A DNA stretch of 64,000 nucleotides. It comes from Cylicocyclus nassatus (Eukaryota > Nematoda > Chromadorea > Rhabditida > Strongylidae). This document shows positions 1 through 13,300 of this stretch, piece after piece (position 1 is the first letter of the stretch; the number at the start of each line of letters is the position of its first letter). Position numbers and translations under genes: made by a program. The stretch covers positions 62,045,823-62,109,822 of the forward strand of contig CATQJL010000112.1 in assembly GCA_958299035.1 (NCBI GenBank), given 5' to 3'. Below the pieces are notes generated by a model. That model saw only the letters and a program-made list of their open reading frames with translations. It was not told the DNA's origin and searched no databases.

Positions 1-599
1 TTTGCTTTCAAAGATAAAAACCAAAAGGCTTAAAAACGTTTTTGGCATCTGCTCTACTTTTCTCATAAAAAAATGAGTTTTTGCCTAGATTTTTCCTTGA
101 ATCGAATTTGCGTTTGCACGTCAATTAAGACAAAAAAGACTAAATTGCTAAAAAAACGAACGTCGAAACTGTCCTGCAAGACCTGACTGGGAGTAGTCTA
201 AGTGTACTCCTGAAGTCTCGCTTCAATAGACGGCTCTCTATTTCGTACTATCGCAAATTATAGAACACTATCGCAAATTATATGAACGGTGTTTGCGATT
301 CTAAAAAATGATTAGGCGCTGGTTAGACCCATTTTTGAGACGCTGAGTTTTATAAAAAACGGATATTTGATATCAAAATGGCAGAAGGCTGTGGACGACG
401 ACGGAAGATACATTACGGACTGATTTTGATAGAATTTTGTCATTTTGTTGATTTGTGAAAACTCTATGGACTTATGAAATGCCAAGCACGCTGTTTCTCA
501 TATGTAATTTAAAATGCAAAGATACAATGAGTTCTCAGTATTTTTCTTGACCTATTCCTCAATTATCCTCCCCCATTTAATCAAACGAATGCTCTCAAG
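1..599 (+). other. Upstream intron of the receptor gene; no exon recognised
   Basis: No exon of the preceding S1 half can be recognised here, although the gene must continue to the left. A short direct repeat, CACTATCGCAAATTATA, occurs twice between about 245 and 283. The stretch 375-415 is less AT-rich but does not match the receptor. Confidence 0.6.
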
Positions 600-1313
600 T
601 GTCGGGATCGGCAGACATTGCTCTGGCTCCTCTTACCGTGAACGCGGAACGCGAGAATGTTGTTGACTTCACGGTGCCTTACTACGATCTTGTTGGTACT
701 ACAATTTTGATGAGGAAACCTGATGTAGAACATTCACTATTCAAATTTACAAAGGTAGCTTCTGAACACATGGCAAACCTCATCAATAGTTGAAATCATT
801 TAAGGTGCTAAAATGGCCCGTATGGCTGTGCACAGTGGCTGCTTATATCGTGATGAGCACCACTCTATGGCTCTTCAACAGATTCAGTCCATACTCGTAT
901 TCCAACAATAGAAGAAAGTGAACTTATATGAAATCAATCAAAGCAAAATCCATATTAGTGGTTTGCAGATACCTTGACTGTGGGAAAATCCCTTCGTTCA
1001 CTTTCAGGGAGTGTTTATGGTTCTGTATGACGTCATTGACTCCCAAAGGTGAATTTGCTTTTCGAACTTTCACATATGTACGAGAACTGTTGCAAGGTGA
1101 CTGTACTATCTGAAAAAAAAGGTTACTGTATGAAATAATTAGCTTGAGTCATGATCATACACATACACTTTTAGGAGGAGGAGAAGCCCCAAAGAACATA
1201 TCTGGAATGCTTGCGGCTGCTACCTGGTGGATCTTCGGTGTCATTATTATAGCTTCCTACACCGCAAACTTGGCGGCGTTCTTAACAGTTTCTCGACTTG
1301 GGCCACCTATAAC
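600..1313 (+). CDS. Receptor exons 1-4 (visible numbering): end of S1, M1, pore loop, M3
   Basis: Exon 600-754 begins with two bases of a split codon after an AG acceptor. It carries SGSADIALAPLT and VVDFTVPYYD, the S1 motifs around the ligand-binding threonine and arginine. Exon 805-917 encodes the first membrane span (VWLCTVAAYIVMSTTLWLF). Exon 1008-1048 is only 41 nt and encodes ECLWFCMTSLTPK at the start of the pore loop. Exon 1175-1313 gives GGGEAPKNISG, AAATWWIFG and the M3 signature SYTANLAAF. The last exon ends at a weak donor, GTTGGT at 1314; that choice is forced because it alone gives phase 2 and joins smoothly to the exon at 16197 (PPIT-SLDDL). If the donor is skipped the frame stops at 1338. 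No further exon is recognised in 1-599. Confidence 0.93.
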
Positions 1314-4300
1314 GTTGGTTCCTGCTATTTGGCGGTGATCTGATTAAGATTTGATTAGTGTACGTGTAGAGTAAGTACTGCAGGTAAGAGTTAGCATGAT
1401 TTACAAAGGAGTTTTTTTTAAACGTTATGATAGATATATGATACACGGCAGCGTTGCAGAAATTAATCTACGAAGAACTCTACAAAAGAAGATAGAGAAC
1501 TATGCCCCTAAGCCCCTCAAATTACTTTTGTAGATAATTCATCGACCCTACGCACAGGCCGTGTATGCCGCGGTTAGGACGCGCTGCTAAAAAGTTGCGA
1601 GAGGCGACTTTTAGAAAAGCCCTGGCCCTGATTTGTACTGGGGCAACTTTTGCGGTTTCGCGTGGTCCGCAATGACGAGACCGTATTGATGTGTTTTCAA
1701 AAAGGGTATCTCAAAAGTAAGCACTATCGAGTCATTGCACGGCCGTAACTTTGCGCACATATGCTTCCAGTCGGGGCGGGTGTCGTAGGTTATTTTCCGT
1801 TATCAATCGATATCGATTTTACCAACTCCTTTGCAAGTTGAGCTAGGGGATTGGGAGTTGGCACAGGGGGAAGGGAGTTGAATGAGCACGCTGATTACGA
1901 ATATATTGGATTGGTGCAAAATTAATGGCCGATTTTCCAAGCGTTTTTTCAGGGCAACTTTTTCCCATCAATACTTCTTTTTACAACAGATGTAGTGTAC
2001 CCTCGAAAAGCTGTTTTTATGCTCTATCTAACAATGTTTGAAACGGGTTTTCGTCATCATCTGTTATAAAGTTACTGAACTTCAAATAAAGCATCCAAAT
2101 TTAGAATTTCATTGCATCACTTTTCTGCGTCAATGGCATTTCTTCGAAAATTTAGCTATTGAATGTAATGGAAATTGTCTACATTATGAATTCTTAACTG
2201 TATTCTTTGAAGTTATCTAGAGTGAGATATTGGCGCCTAAACATGGGTAGCTGTTGCGGTCATTTTATGACCATAATTTTCTTCTGAAGACGTCAATCGC
2301 CGAAGCTTTGCTCAGTTCTGTAAGTTCTGTAAGCGTGGGGCTAAGACATCCTATTACCAATTTTTGCAAAAACATCCAACTGTTCAGTACGTAGAAATTC
2401 AGAAAATTTTATATTTGGGACTTTGAGGCACACTGAAAAAATGTTGAAAAATCTGAGAAATTTTAAATTTTAATTCTTTTCTTTCTCGCAAACTTCTTTG
2501 TCCGGATTCTTTCCATAGTACTTTGTACTACTGGCTTGCGGCTACAAGATAGGCTACTTGACATTCATAATAGCAGACTTTGAAGGAAGTTATGAATTGT
2601 CAAAAACAAGGTTCTAGCAGAAGAACCTTTTTTGTTTTTCAATTCATATTTTTCTGCCCGTTCGTGATATGAGTAATAAGTAAATGTGCGCTGCATTGCA
2701 GAAGGTTTGCTGCTTCTGATTATCGTTACCGCATTAGGAAATGTGAATCCCTTAAAAAGTTTCAGCACGACAAAATGAGAGTTCGCAAAATGGTCATTAT
2801 TTTTGCACCAACGTAATACAGTGCTGGACATAATTATGCCACTCTAGAAATCGTCGTAATTTTCGTTCTTGTCAATGAATCTGTCTGAAACTTTTATTGT
2901 GCGCATGTCAACCTACCATGACCCTCAAAACGGCTTCCAGTCTCGTTGAGTTTGAACGGAGAAAAATAGAAAAATTCGGAAAACCTCAATGAAAGTTGGA
3001 CAAAATTATAAAGTACCTGTTTTTCTAATCACTATCGCATTCGTTGACTCTCAAATTTTTTTGTACGATTACATCCTAAAATATGAAACATTTGCAACAC
3101 TTACGGTCTGTCGTTCTACTCAAATAGAAGCGATCACTGCATTTTTTGCCTTTAAAAGCATCAAAAGTCAATCTGCTCTAACAAGAAGCTGGTTTGAGGA
3201 GTCTCCAAGCCCTTGTTTATTTCAAATGGTGGTCATAAAAGCTACTAACAAGGGAATGGTCAGAACTCGAAGTGGCCAATTGAAGCAGGCTCCATACCAT
3301 TAGATGCAGCATAAAAAGCTGACTCCAAATCTGTCTTCCTTATCTGCAGAACACTTTTGTAGATGGAATTATAGGTCGTTAAAGGCCATTATTTTGCTAA
3401 GAAATGGTGTGTGTAAAGGGCAAACTTAGCCGTACAGAGCCATTCCTGACTCAGTGCCAGACGAAAACATGCAGCTAGGTCACTTCATATGGCCAGTACC
3501 TAAAATTGAGCAAAAAAAGCAATAATGTGACTAATCTCGCAATTTTTGTGTACAATTTCTTCTCGCACTAAAGCTGGTCATAACTTTGTTTACAAAGGCG
3601 CTCTGCAGATATGGAAAACAGATTTGAAATCAGCTTTCTAAGTTGCATCGAATGGTGTGCAGCTTGTGTGGATTGGCCACTTCGAGTTCTGACCATTCCC
3701 TTGTAAGCATTTTCGATAGATGAGGTGGAGCGCTACCATAAACCCTGCGTAATCGCTGATACTAGCGGACAAACTCCAACCTCACCATAGGGCTGTCACG
3801 CTTTTAACCCACAAAAATCGATTTTCAAGCAACAGAAAATACTGTAACGTAGCCATTACGACAGCCACACAATAGTGAACTTGTGTGCATGACTAGGAAA
3901 AAATTTCGTGGTTGAGAACTCTGGTTCAGCCGCAGTTGACGTCCACTGAATGTTGAGTGGTGCACCCTGCAAAAGCCAACTCAGATCACGAGATAAAACA
4001 GAAGACGCTCAAAACTTCAAAATCTTAACTAATCCCATTCATCGGATGAAATATGACATGAAACACAGAGGGTAAGGAAATCTGGGATTATATCGAAACT
4101 TCTGCTCGCAGGGATTTCGTGAAAAGCTTTCCAGATCTAAATCGCAACTGCGTTTTGTGGGTAAAAGCGTTTTAACCCTATGATGAGGGGAGTCTGTCCG
4201 TCAAAATCAGCGATTACGCAAAGTTTACGAAAGCGCTCTTTATCTCATCTATCCAGAAGGGTCAGTAGATTCGATGATTATCATTTGAAATGAACAAGGG

Positions 4301-7300
4301 CTCGGAGACTCCTCAAACCAGCTTCTTATTAAAGCAGATTGACTTTTGATGCTTTTGAAAGCAAAAAATGCAGTGATGGCTTCTATTTGAGTAGGATGAC
4401 AGACCGTAGGTGTTGCAAATGTTTCATACTTTAAAATGTAGTTGTGCAAAAGAATTTGAGAGTCAACGAATGCGATAGTGATTAGAAAAACAGGTACTTT
4501 ATAATTTTGTCCAACTTTCATTGAGGTTTTCCGAATTTTTCTATTTTTCTCCGTTCAAACTCAACGATTTCTAGAGTGGCATAATTATGTCCAGCACTGT
4601 ATTATGGGTGTAGGCCCTTCTGAACCCGCTCTATTCGCGAAGGCTGCGATAGGTCAGCGCGTCTCAGAGGTCACGTCTTAATTCGCTGCTTCGATAAGGC
4701 GAACGGTTGACCTAAGCAGGTGCGCTGCGGAAACGGACGAGTTTCTCAGTAATAAGTTCCCTCCCTCCCCTTTCTCAGACCCTTGATAGAGATATCGCTG
4801 CTACTCTGCTGTCTTACCTAATAAACTCGCTGCTCCTCCACTAAACTGACGTGCTTCCAATCACGGAAAAACTGTGGGATGTGTTTGCTTCGACTACTGA
4901 AGTACTCTATTTTTGGCTGAGTAAGGTGAGTGCTGGTAACTCTTTTTGCTTCATGTGTGCGATCCTTGCTGCATCGTGTATCGTCACATTCATTTATGTG
5001 TGAACTACGCGAAGCTTGCAGGGAAAACGCACTTTTTGGTTTGATTATTGTTGATAACCCGAGACCCGAGATTCTTGTTAATGCAGTTTGTCGCCAACAG
5101 TTTGATTCTGCACCCATTATAGCGGCTACATAATCATATTCATGTAAACCATACAAATACTTATCAGTTTTGAACCTAATTCTAAGCAAAGAAAATAGCG
5201 GGATATCACTGTCTCGTGACTGTAGAGGGCTGAGTTCTAGAATCTAGCTCAGAAATTTGATCTACAAGCAGTGGCTTATGAACATTCTAAATTCCATGCA
5301 TAACCCCAAAAATTAGCGAGAAAGGAGCAGCGTTTGCGCAGAAAACTAGATGCTACCAAACAATAGCCTTGGTATTGAGCGAAAGTCGTTTAGAGCCAAC
5401 TATAAACTATTAAGTATCGTGAGAGTTCATAGAAAATCATTTGTTGTACTTTGGATTGTGGGTCGGCATGTGCTTTCCTCTCGACGCATCATGCAGTTAA
5501 CAACGTTCAAACGTGTGACAATGCATGAAGCAGAAAGGATGCACACAAACAAGACGTGTGGTAAAAGTAATCAAAATGAGATGAAACAATTCATATAATA
5601 CTCGAGAAATTGAAAACAAGTTTTTACAAACCTGATTGATACGATCAGGACAAAGTAAGGCCGTAGTAGCAAAACAGAGCGAATACAGCTTTACAGAAAC
5701 GGGAATGGATAAGGTGGGGATTACTATTGCGTTCAGAATGCTGGGAAGGGAAACCTCGAGGTGCGCTGAAACTTTCGAAAATAATGCGTCCCGCAGAAGA
5801 CTCGTCCGCAATGGCCGCAGCGCAGGCGCGCGCGTCCTACTTGCGGGGTTACTGTAGTAGACTGTGGGTTCAGAAGGGCCGTCTCCCCTGTATTATTGAC
5901 TGAACCGGAGTCGGGTAAGCCAGCTAACTTTATAAATTTGATAATCATTTGTATGAGTACATTTCTCAAGTGAAATTTTCAGCATAAAATCAGAAAAATA
6001 CGTGCATGTTCAAGATCAGTGATTCTTAGAGTTTCTGCGTTTCTATGTTGTTGTTTTTTGATATTTATCGAAATGATGTGGAGTGTATGATTTTTCCAAT
6101 ACGAAAGTCAAAAAACCAACTTTATTGTACAGTTTTACTATTAACTTACTTTTTATCAAGGCGAAAATATTAGGTCGTTCCGAAAGTAATGTCGCTTTTC
6201 AATTGAACGCTACATTTCGTGGAAGCAAGGTTACCAAGAGATCTTGGTAGCATTCGATGCAGCATTTCATCCTCTTTCCAAAGGCTATGATTCTACTGCA
6301 GAATACTCGATGAGCATTTGAAAAATTACTAAAATCTCCAATCCATGCTTTTTGGGAAGGTCAAGTTTCACAATTTTTCTAATTTTTTGTAATAATTCCC
6401 GGAAGGAGTCCAAGTAATGTATGGATAGAGCAAACCCTATAGGAAACGGTGCCATTTTTTTCTGCTCTCCATATCACGTCGTAATTTTTGCAGAGATTTT
6501 TCAATGAAGTAACCGAATTTTTGCAGGCTTGCAAACACATATGCATCAAACACCAATAAACTTTCGGATTCTGAAACTTGCAAAGGTGGATTATGGTTTA
6601 ACACCAATTTTACAAAGCATATGAGCATTTACCGCTTCAGATTAGCAACTTTCGGAAATTTTGGGTACAGCCTGGGCACCCTGGAAAACCTGTATTATGA
6701 TGATTTTTTCCGGAAAACTTTATGAATCGGAAACCAAAAACAACTGGTAAAAAGAGGAGAAAAAGCTGCGTTGAATGACACCCGAGTTGCTTGCCGGTTG
6801 TTGTTCTGTGAGGTCTGATTTGACCGAATATGCAATTTGACAGCATCGAAAAATTGGTTCTACAAACTCTAAGAAGCAAACTAAGGAAAAGAAAAAATTG
6901 TTTTGTATCCTACAGGGTTTGCTCTATTCATCTGTAACTTGTACATCTTCGGGGAATCAGTACAAAAATATAGAAAAATAGCTGAACTTGACCATGACAA
7001 AAAGCATGAGTCGCAGGTTTTGGTAATTTTTTGAGAGCTCATTGAATATTATGCAATGAGATTACAACCATTAGAAAGAGGACAAAATTCTGCATCGAAT
7101 AAACCCAAGACCTCTTGAAAATCTTGGTTCCACGGATTGTGGCGTTCATTTGAAAAAAAGCGACATTACTTTCGGAACGACCTAATACAACTACAAAAAA
7201 TCGACAAAATAAAATTACGTAAAACACTGTCAAGTTCAAGTCCATAATTGGTGCTATACTCAGTAACATCGAACCCTTGACTAATGAAACATAATCACAT

Positions 7301-10300
7301 TTATCAAGTGTCTTTTCAGAAAATATTTGCAAACCATAAAATAGCACAAATAACATCAACATCAGTGAAAAATCAACAAATATCAACATGTAAACTATGA
7401 AACTTATTCAGTCGACTTTACAAACACAATGTTACAATGTTTACCAACCTACCCCATGACATTATAAAACTTCATTAAGAGAAGTTCAAAAACTACCTCT
7501 CACATTGCAAATGAAAAATACATAATAAACAAAAGAAACAAATTTAGAAGCAAAAACTAAATTTCATGCTAACGATTTATTATACAGGGTGTCCAAAAAA
7601 CGTGAACACTGTTTGACTGTTAATTTTTCCCTTGCTTTCATGTCTTTCGCCGAGCTTGATATACATTCGTAGAGCAAGAATAAACTTAGATCTACAGGAT
7701 GGAGCAAATCATCGATGGCTCTTCGTTACTGTATGATTACGGTAAGAACTTCGACAAGGATTTCAGGCTATTGGACGCCATATTCTGCCTCGGAGCAAAA
7801 TCAAACAAGTTAAAAACTCTTATACTATGGTAATAAAAGCCGATGATTTCGATTATGAAATTTTCACTTCACTGCGATCCTTCTTTCCAAAGTTATCCCA
7901 AGTAAAGCGTAATAACTGAATTTCCAATATTTTCGGAAATGTGATTACACCGTCGGGAAAGCTGAAAACACTCGTAAAAGTTGTGTAGTGGAATCAGCGT
8001 GCGCGAAAACCCTAGTACACGATTTTTCAGATTTTTGAAAAAAAAACGTCAGATGGCATACACAATGTTTCCCATGCTGGAAGTTCTTACCGTAATCCTA
8101 CACTAACGAAAAGCGAACGATGATTCTCTCCATATTATAATAAGTTGAACCTCGCTCTACAGGATGGTGCCTCAAGCCGGCGAAAGACATGGCAAGGGAG
8201 TTATCAACGATTAAACAGTGTTCACATTTTTTGGAACACCCTTATTCGACAGACTATATTATAAAAAACAATTTCTATCCTTGCTGTCCACACATTGAAC
8301 AAAAGGCTATTTCTCAAAGAAGTAATTCCAGCACACTATTAGCTTATCTTACATCTGGTTTGAATATAAACATTCTATTGAGAATAAAACAATAATATCC
8401 AAGTGTTTTCTTATAAATAAATGGATGATTTATTACTTATTCATAACATGAAAGAAAATGTTGTAGATAACTTGATTAAGAACACTTATGATAAACTCCA
8501 TATTATGCAAGTTGTCCCAAAGGTAACTCCTCTTGGAAGAAAGTTAAAAATTCTTTCTTTCCAGCATACTTGAGGTACCAACTAGCGGAAATCAAGCTCG
8601 ACAGAATGACCGTCAAAGATCCGCCTCAGTCGTAATCCAGGTACAATTTGAAGCCGCAAATCAAGATTTTTTAGTCATCCTAAAAGAACCAGAATTCCTT
8701 CCAGAAAATTTCTACGGACCCCAACTTGGTAGACACATAATAGTACCCAAATATGTACTCGGTGGATTATCTTTTCGGGGTTCAAAGTTAGAAATTAAAA
8801 AATAGAATGGACCGAAAATGCAAAGAATGTCACTTTTTCTGGGTTTTTCAGTGTTAAACTTGGTGTTTCTTGATTAGCAAGGCACAAACAGAGGTAAAAT
8901 CTTATAGCTGTTACGAAGGTTCTCTGTTTTTGTAGTACACAATGACATATGTGGGAGAGGCTAGGGCGGAGTTTGCCATTTTTGGACTATCTTTTATCTC
9001 GCTTTATAAGCAAAAAAAATTCAGCAAAGGCACATCTAGTATACTACTGTGTATCTAATGTATGAGCAAGTTTGAGTTTTTTTTCGTAGTTTTTTTTCTC
9101 ACAAAATCCAATTTTCAGGTGATATATTTTTTTTGATTTTGGCTTCAAACTCCATCTAAATTACGACTTAAGCGAGTCTTTAATAGTCACTTTGTAGAGC
9201 TACCTTGCTCCTTCACATGATATTCTAAGTCTGTTAGGAAAACAAAAACAGCTCAATTCATTTAGAAAAGACGTTTACTTTTGAGACAACCTAAGACAAC
9301 CTATACAAAAAGACATGTACCACTGTAACAGGTTATACAATAAAACTGATTATTTTAATCTTTTCATCTCTTAATATCTTAATTTGAGTATTAAATGATA
9401 ACGATTATGTTATTCTTATTATAATATCATCTGCATTTGAATATCTACGTTAGTTTATCATTCTCAACGTACGACATAATCGCCTCACAGACAGGGCCCA
9501 GCAGGAGGTGGCGTATAGAATTCTGAAAACGAAGTCCCCCTTGACATTGCAGAAGCTTGCGAGGTACCTTTTGTGGTGTTCGTAGAAATACGGCTAATAA
9601 CCTGCAGCGAAAGATGAATGAATGGAAGTCAAGAATAAACAAGAAAGATCGGAGAAGCGGTTTTTATATCATTCAAGGGCCGTAGCAAAGCAGAGCAGAT
9701 GAAATTTGGGTTATGATAAGTATACATAAATATCAGATTTATGTGAAAATTGTGAAGAATTATGTGAAGAAGGGAGAAAATTATGACTTTGTTTGGCTCC
9801 GCGCAACTTTAGGGTGCTCCCAGATTGCGCGGGAGCCTAAATTAGGAAAACATTTACAACTCTTTTCATTCACATAATTTTTTTCATAATTTTTCTTTCT
9901 TTCCTTTTGATCATGGTCGCGAAGCTACACACCAAATTTGGTGGCTCAATTTTGCTTATCGATTGTAAACAAACGGATTATTTATTTGTGCGTAAAAATT
10001 GTTTTCTAACACGTTAAAATCGTGTGCACACAGGTTTGAGCATTTATCCCGTTATAATCTACCTGTTACTTGTAAAATGACGTCAGGGTTGAATTAAGGG
10101 CTTACTAAAGGTTAACTTTCGCCCACTATCATATGGTCAGATTTCCGCAAATCACTCCTGGGAACTCTACGAGTTCCCTTTTACTTTTCTCTAAGAAAAC
10201 GACATCCAGCGTGTGAAAGCGCCACCTCTGCTGAGTCCTGCTCACATATTTTCATTTTATTTTATATTAGGTCGATGCAAAAGAAATGGCCGATTTTTCA

Positions 10301-13300
10301 AGCTTTTTTTCAGGGCAACTTTTTTCCATAAATACTTCATCTTTACAATAGATGTAATATACAATCGCAAACCTTTTTTCATGATCTATCTAACAGTGCT
10401 TGAAACAGGCTCTCATCCTCATCTCTTATAAAGTTACTGAGCTTCAAATAACCGCATCCAAATTCGGAACTTTATTGCATTCACTTTTCCGGCCAGAATT
10501 TAAGCGCGTATCAATGGAATTTCTTCGAAAATTTAGCTATTGTATGTAATAGAAATTTTCTACATTATGTATATTTAACTGCATTCTTTGAAGTTATCTA
10601 GACTGAGATATCGGCGCCTAAACATGGGTAGCTGTTGCGGTCATTTTATGACACATAATTTTCTTCTGAGGAAGTCAGTCGCCGAAGCTTTGCTCAATTC
10701 GGTAAGCGTAGAGCTAGGGCATTTATCAGCAGTTTTTGCAAAAACACCCAGCTGTTCATTACGTAAAAAATCAGAAAATTCTATATCCCGGACTTTGAGG
10801 CGCATTGAAAAATGTTGAAAAAACTGAGAAATTTTAAATTCCAAGTTTTTCTTTCTCGCAAACTTTTTTGTCCGAATTCATTTCATTGTATTTTGTACTA
10901 CTGGCTTGCGGCCACAAGATAGGCCACTTACTATTTATACTAAGAAACATTGAAGGAAGTTATGAATTGTCAAAGACAAGGTTCCCGCAGAAGAACCTTT
11001 TTTGTCTTTTAGTCCGTATTTCTCTTCCCGTTTATGGTTTGAGTATACATAAGTATGCGCTGTATTGCGAAAGGTTTGCTGCTTCTGGGGTTTTTTACCG
11101 CGTTTATGTGGATTTTTAGAAAGTTATAGCACATCAAAGTGAGAATTCGCAAATCGGCCATTCCTTTTGCATCAACCTAATAACTACACTCAAGGTGCAT
11201 CAAAAGGAAAAAGATCAAACAGAAAGCTCAAACAAAAACACAACACATGAACTAGCCTCCCAGTCACAGGGAACAGAAAATAAAGGATGGATAACAAAAC
11301 ACGAAGCTTTAGGCCCATCTAGCGAAGTAAAAAGCACATTGCACAGAAAATCTAAAGACTTCCTGCATCCTTAAAACTCATAATGACCCTTTTTGGGTGT
11401 CAGCGAGCCTCCCCGGTAAAAGCTAGCTGACCAGGCCCCGATAGGACTTTGTTTTGAAGGAAGCGAATCCAAATCGGAGTGGCAGGGATAAGTACCTACC
11501 GACTACGAGTCAAATCAACAGACGAAATCAAGCAGAATATAGATGGGGCCAGGTTACAATGAGGTAATTGAATGATACTAACGTAACCCTGATGAAGAGA
11601 CTCGCTGAAGTAACGTTAATAGGCATGATCATGGTCAGTAGTAACAAAACAAAAATAAATTGAAGATAACGGCCTCTTTTAAATCTATGTAACCGACTCT
11701 CAAGACATGAGCAAAAAGATGTCAAATAACATCAGCGACGACTATGTAAGCAGCAGCAGTAACCGCGACACAATGCAACATCACCAGTAGTAGACCCACA
11801 TGCATCGTAGTTACCAGAGATGAACTGAAAAAGACTAACGACAGAAAACACTATCGAGAAAAAAGCCGAGTAAGCTCAACCCGTTTCAACTTAGTACTGA
11901 AGCATCGCGCATCCTTTGATAAGATGATATCTCTGGGCAACAGCTGAAACCATCGAGCGCATCTACAGAAGATGTTATTGTACATCCTAGATGAATTACG
12001 ATTAATGGCTCCATAATGAAAATTAAAGCCTCCTAATCTCTCACTAGTTGGTACGAATATCCAGTACTTGCTTGCCATCAATCTGTATTCTTTCTTAAGC
12101 TCTCGAAAGCAAAAAACTAAATCAGCAATATTACGACGACAAATAAGGCTTTGTAAATTGAACTTTTTCAATCGAGCTTCATAATTCGGAGGTCTGTTGC
12201 TAGGAGAGAGGCGAATACACAAGAGACGAGTAAAAGTTTTTTGCACCTGTTCCAGCTTTGCAATTTCTTTTTTACGTGTAGGATTCTAGACCTGGGAACA
12301 ATATTCAAGATGAGGTCGAACAAGTGCTTTGTACAAACGCGTCAAAATAACCGGTGATTTGCTTTTGACAGTACGGAGCAGTAGAAACAAGGACGAATAA
12401 GCTTTCCTAACAGCAGCATCAACATGTTCCGAAAACCTTAGCTTTGAATCAATAATAACCCCCAAATCCCTAGCAGAGCAACACGACCTCAATGGAACCC
12501 CATTCACTGAGTAGGTTCCGGCTATGCAGTTACCCATATGCAGTACACAACTCTTGCTCAGATTTGAAGTCAAGCTCCATTGCGAAGCCTATTCAACTAA
12601 GGTCTCCAGTGACGCTGTAGGGCAGATTGCACTTCAAAACAGTTGGTAGCAGTATAGACTCCATAAATTTTTATGTCGTCAGCATACATCCGTACCTCTA
12701 TATCCTGAGTGGCTTTAAGTAACGATGGAAGATCTAATGTGTATATGAGAAACAATGTGGGTGATAACACTCCTTCCTGAGGCACTCCGCTATCACATCG
12801 GTATGCATCCGAAAACTTGTAATGAACCTTGACTGTCATAAAGCGGTCTTGCAAGTAGGAACAAAACCATTAAAGAAGTGATACACCCACTCCAATAGCT
12901 TCTAGTTTACTGATTAGTTTCGCATGGGAGGCTTTATCGAATGCTTTTGAAAGATCAATATAAAGCACATCCAAAGACTTCTTTCGACTAAGAGCAAGAT
13001 TCCAGTCAAAGATGCAATCAACTAGATTGGTTGTTGTAGAGGCTCCACTGACAAAACCATGCTGCTCTGCAGAGATTAGGTTGGACTTGCTGACCCATGT
13101 TAAAAGTTTATCTTTAATAATTCTCTCCATAATCTTGGCAGGTGCCGGTAAAAAGCTTATAAGACGAAAGTCACTGATAAGCTTGGCCCTCTAGACTTTT
13201 GGGATCGCTGTCACAAGTGCCTGCTTCCACAACCCCGGTACCTCTCCCAACAACATAGAAATGTTGAAAATATGCGCCAACGGGGCAGCCAAAGAAGTGC

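Noticed and set aside
375..415. Possible upstream receptor exon (DDDGRY in one frame)
   Set aside because: Splice sites and the S1 alignment do not support it.
2989..4521. Two similar about 100-residue frames on opposite strands, considered as a gene pair
   Set aside because: They are the inverted arms of the Tc1-type element.
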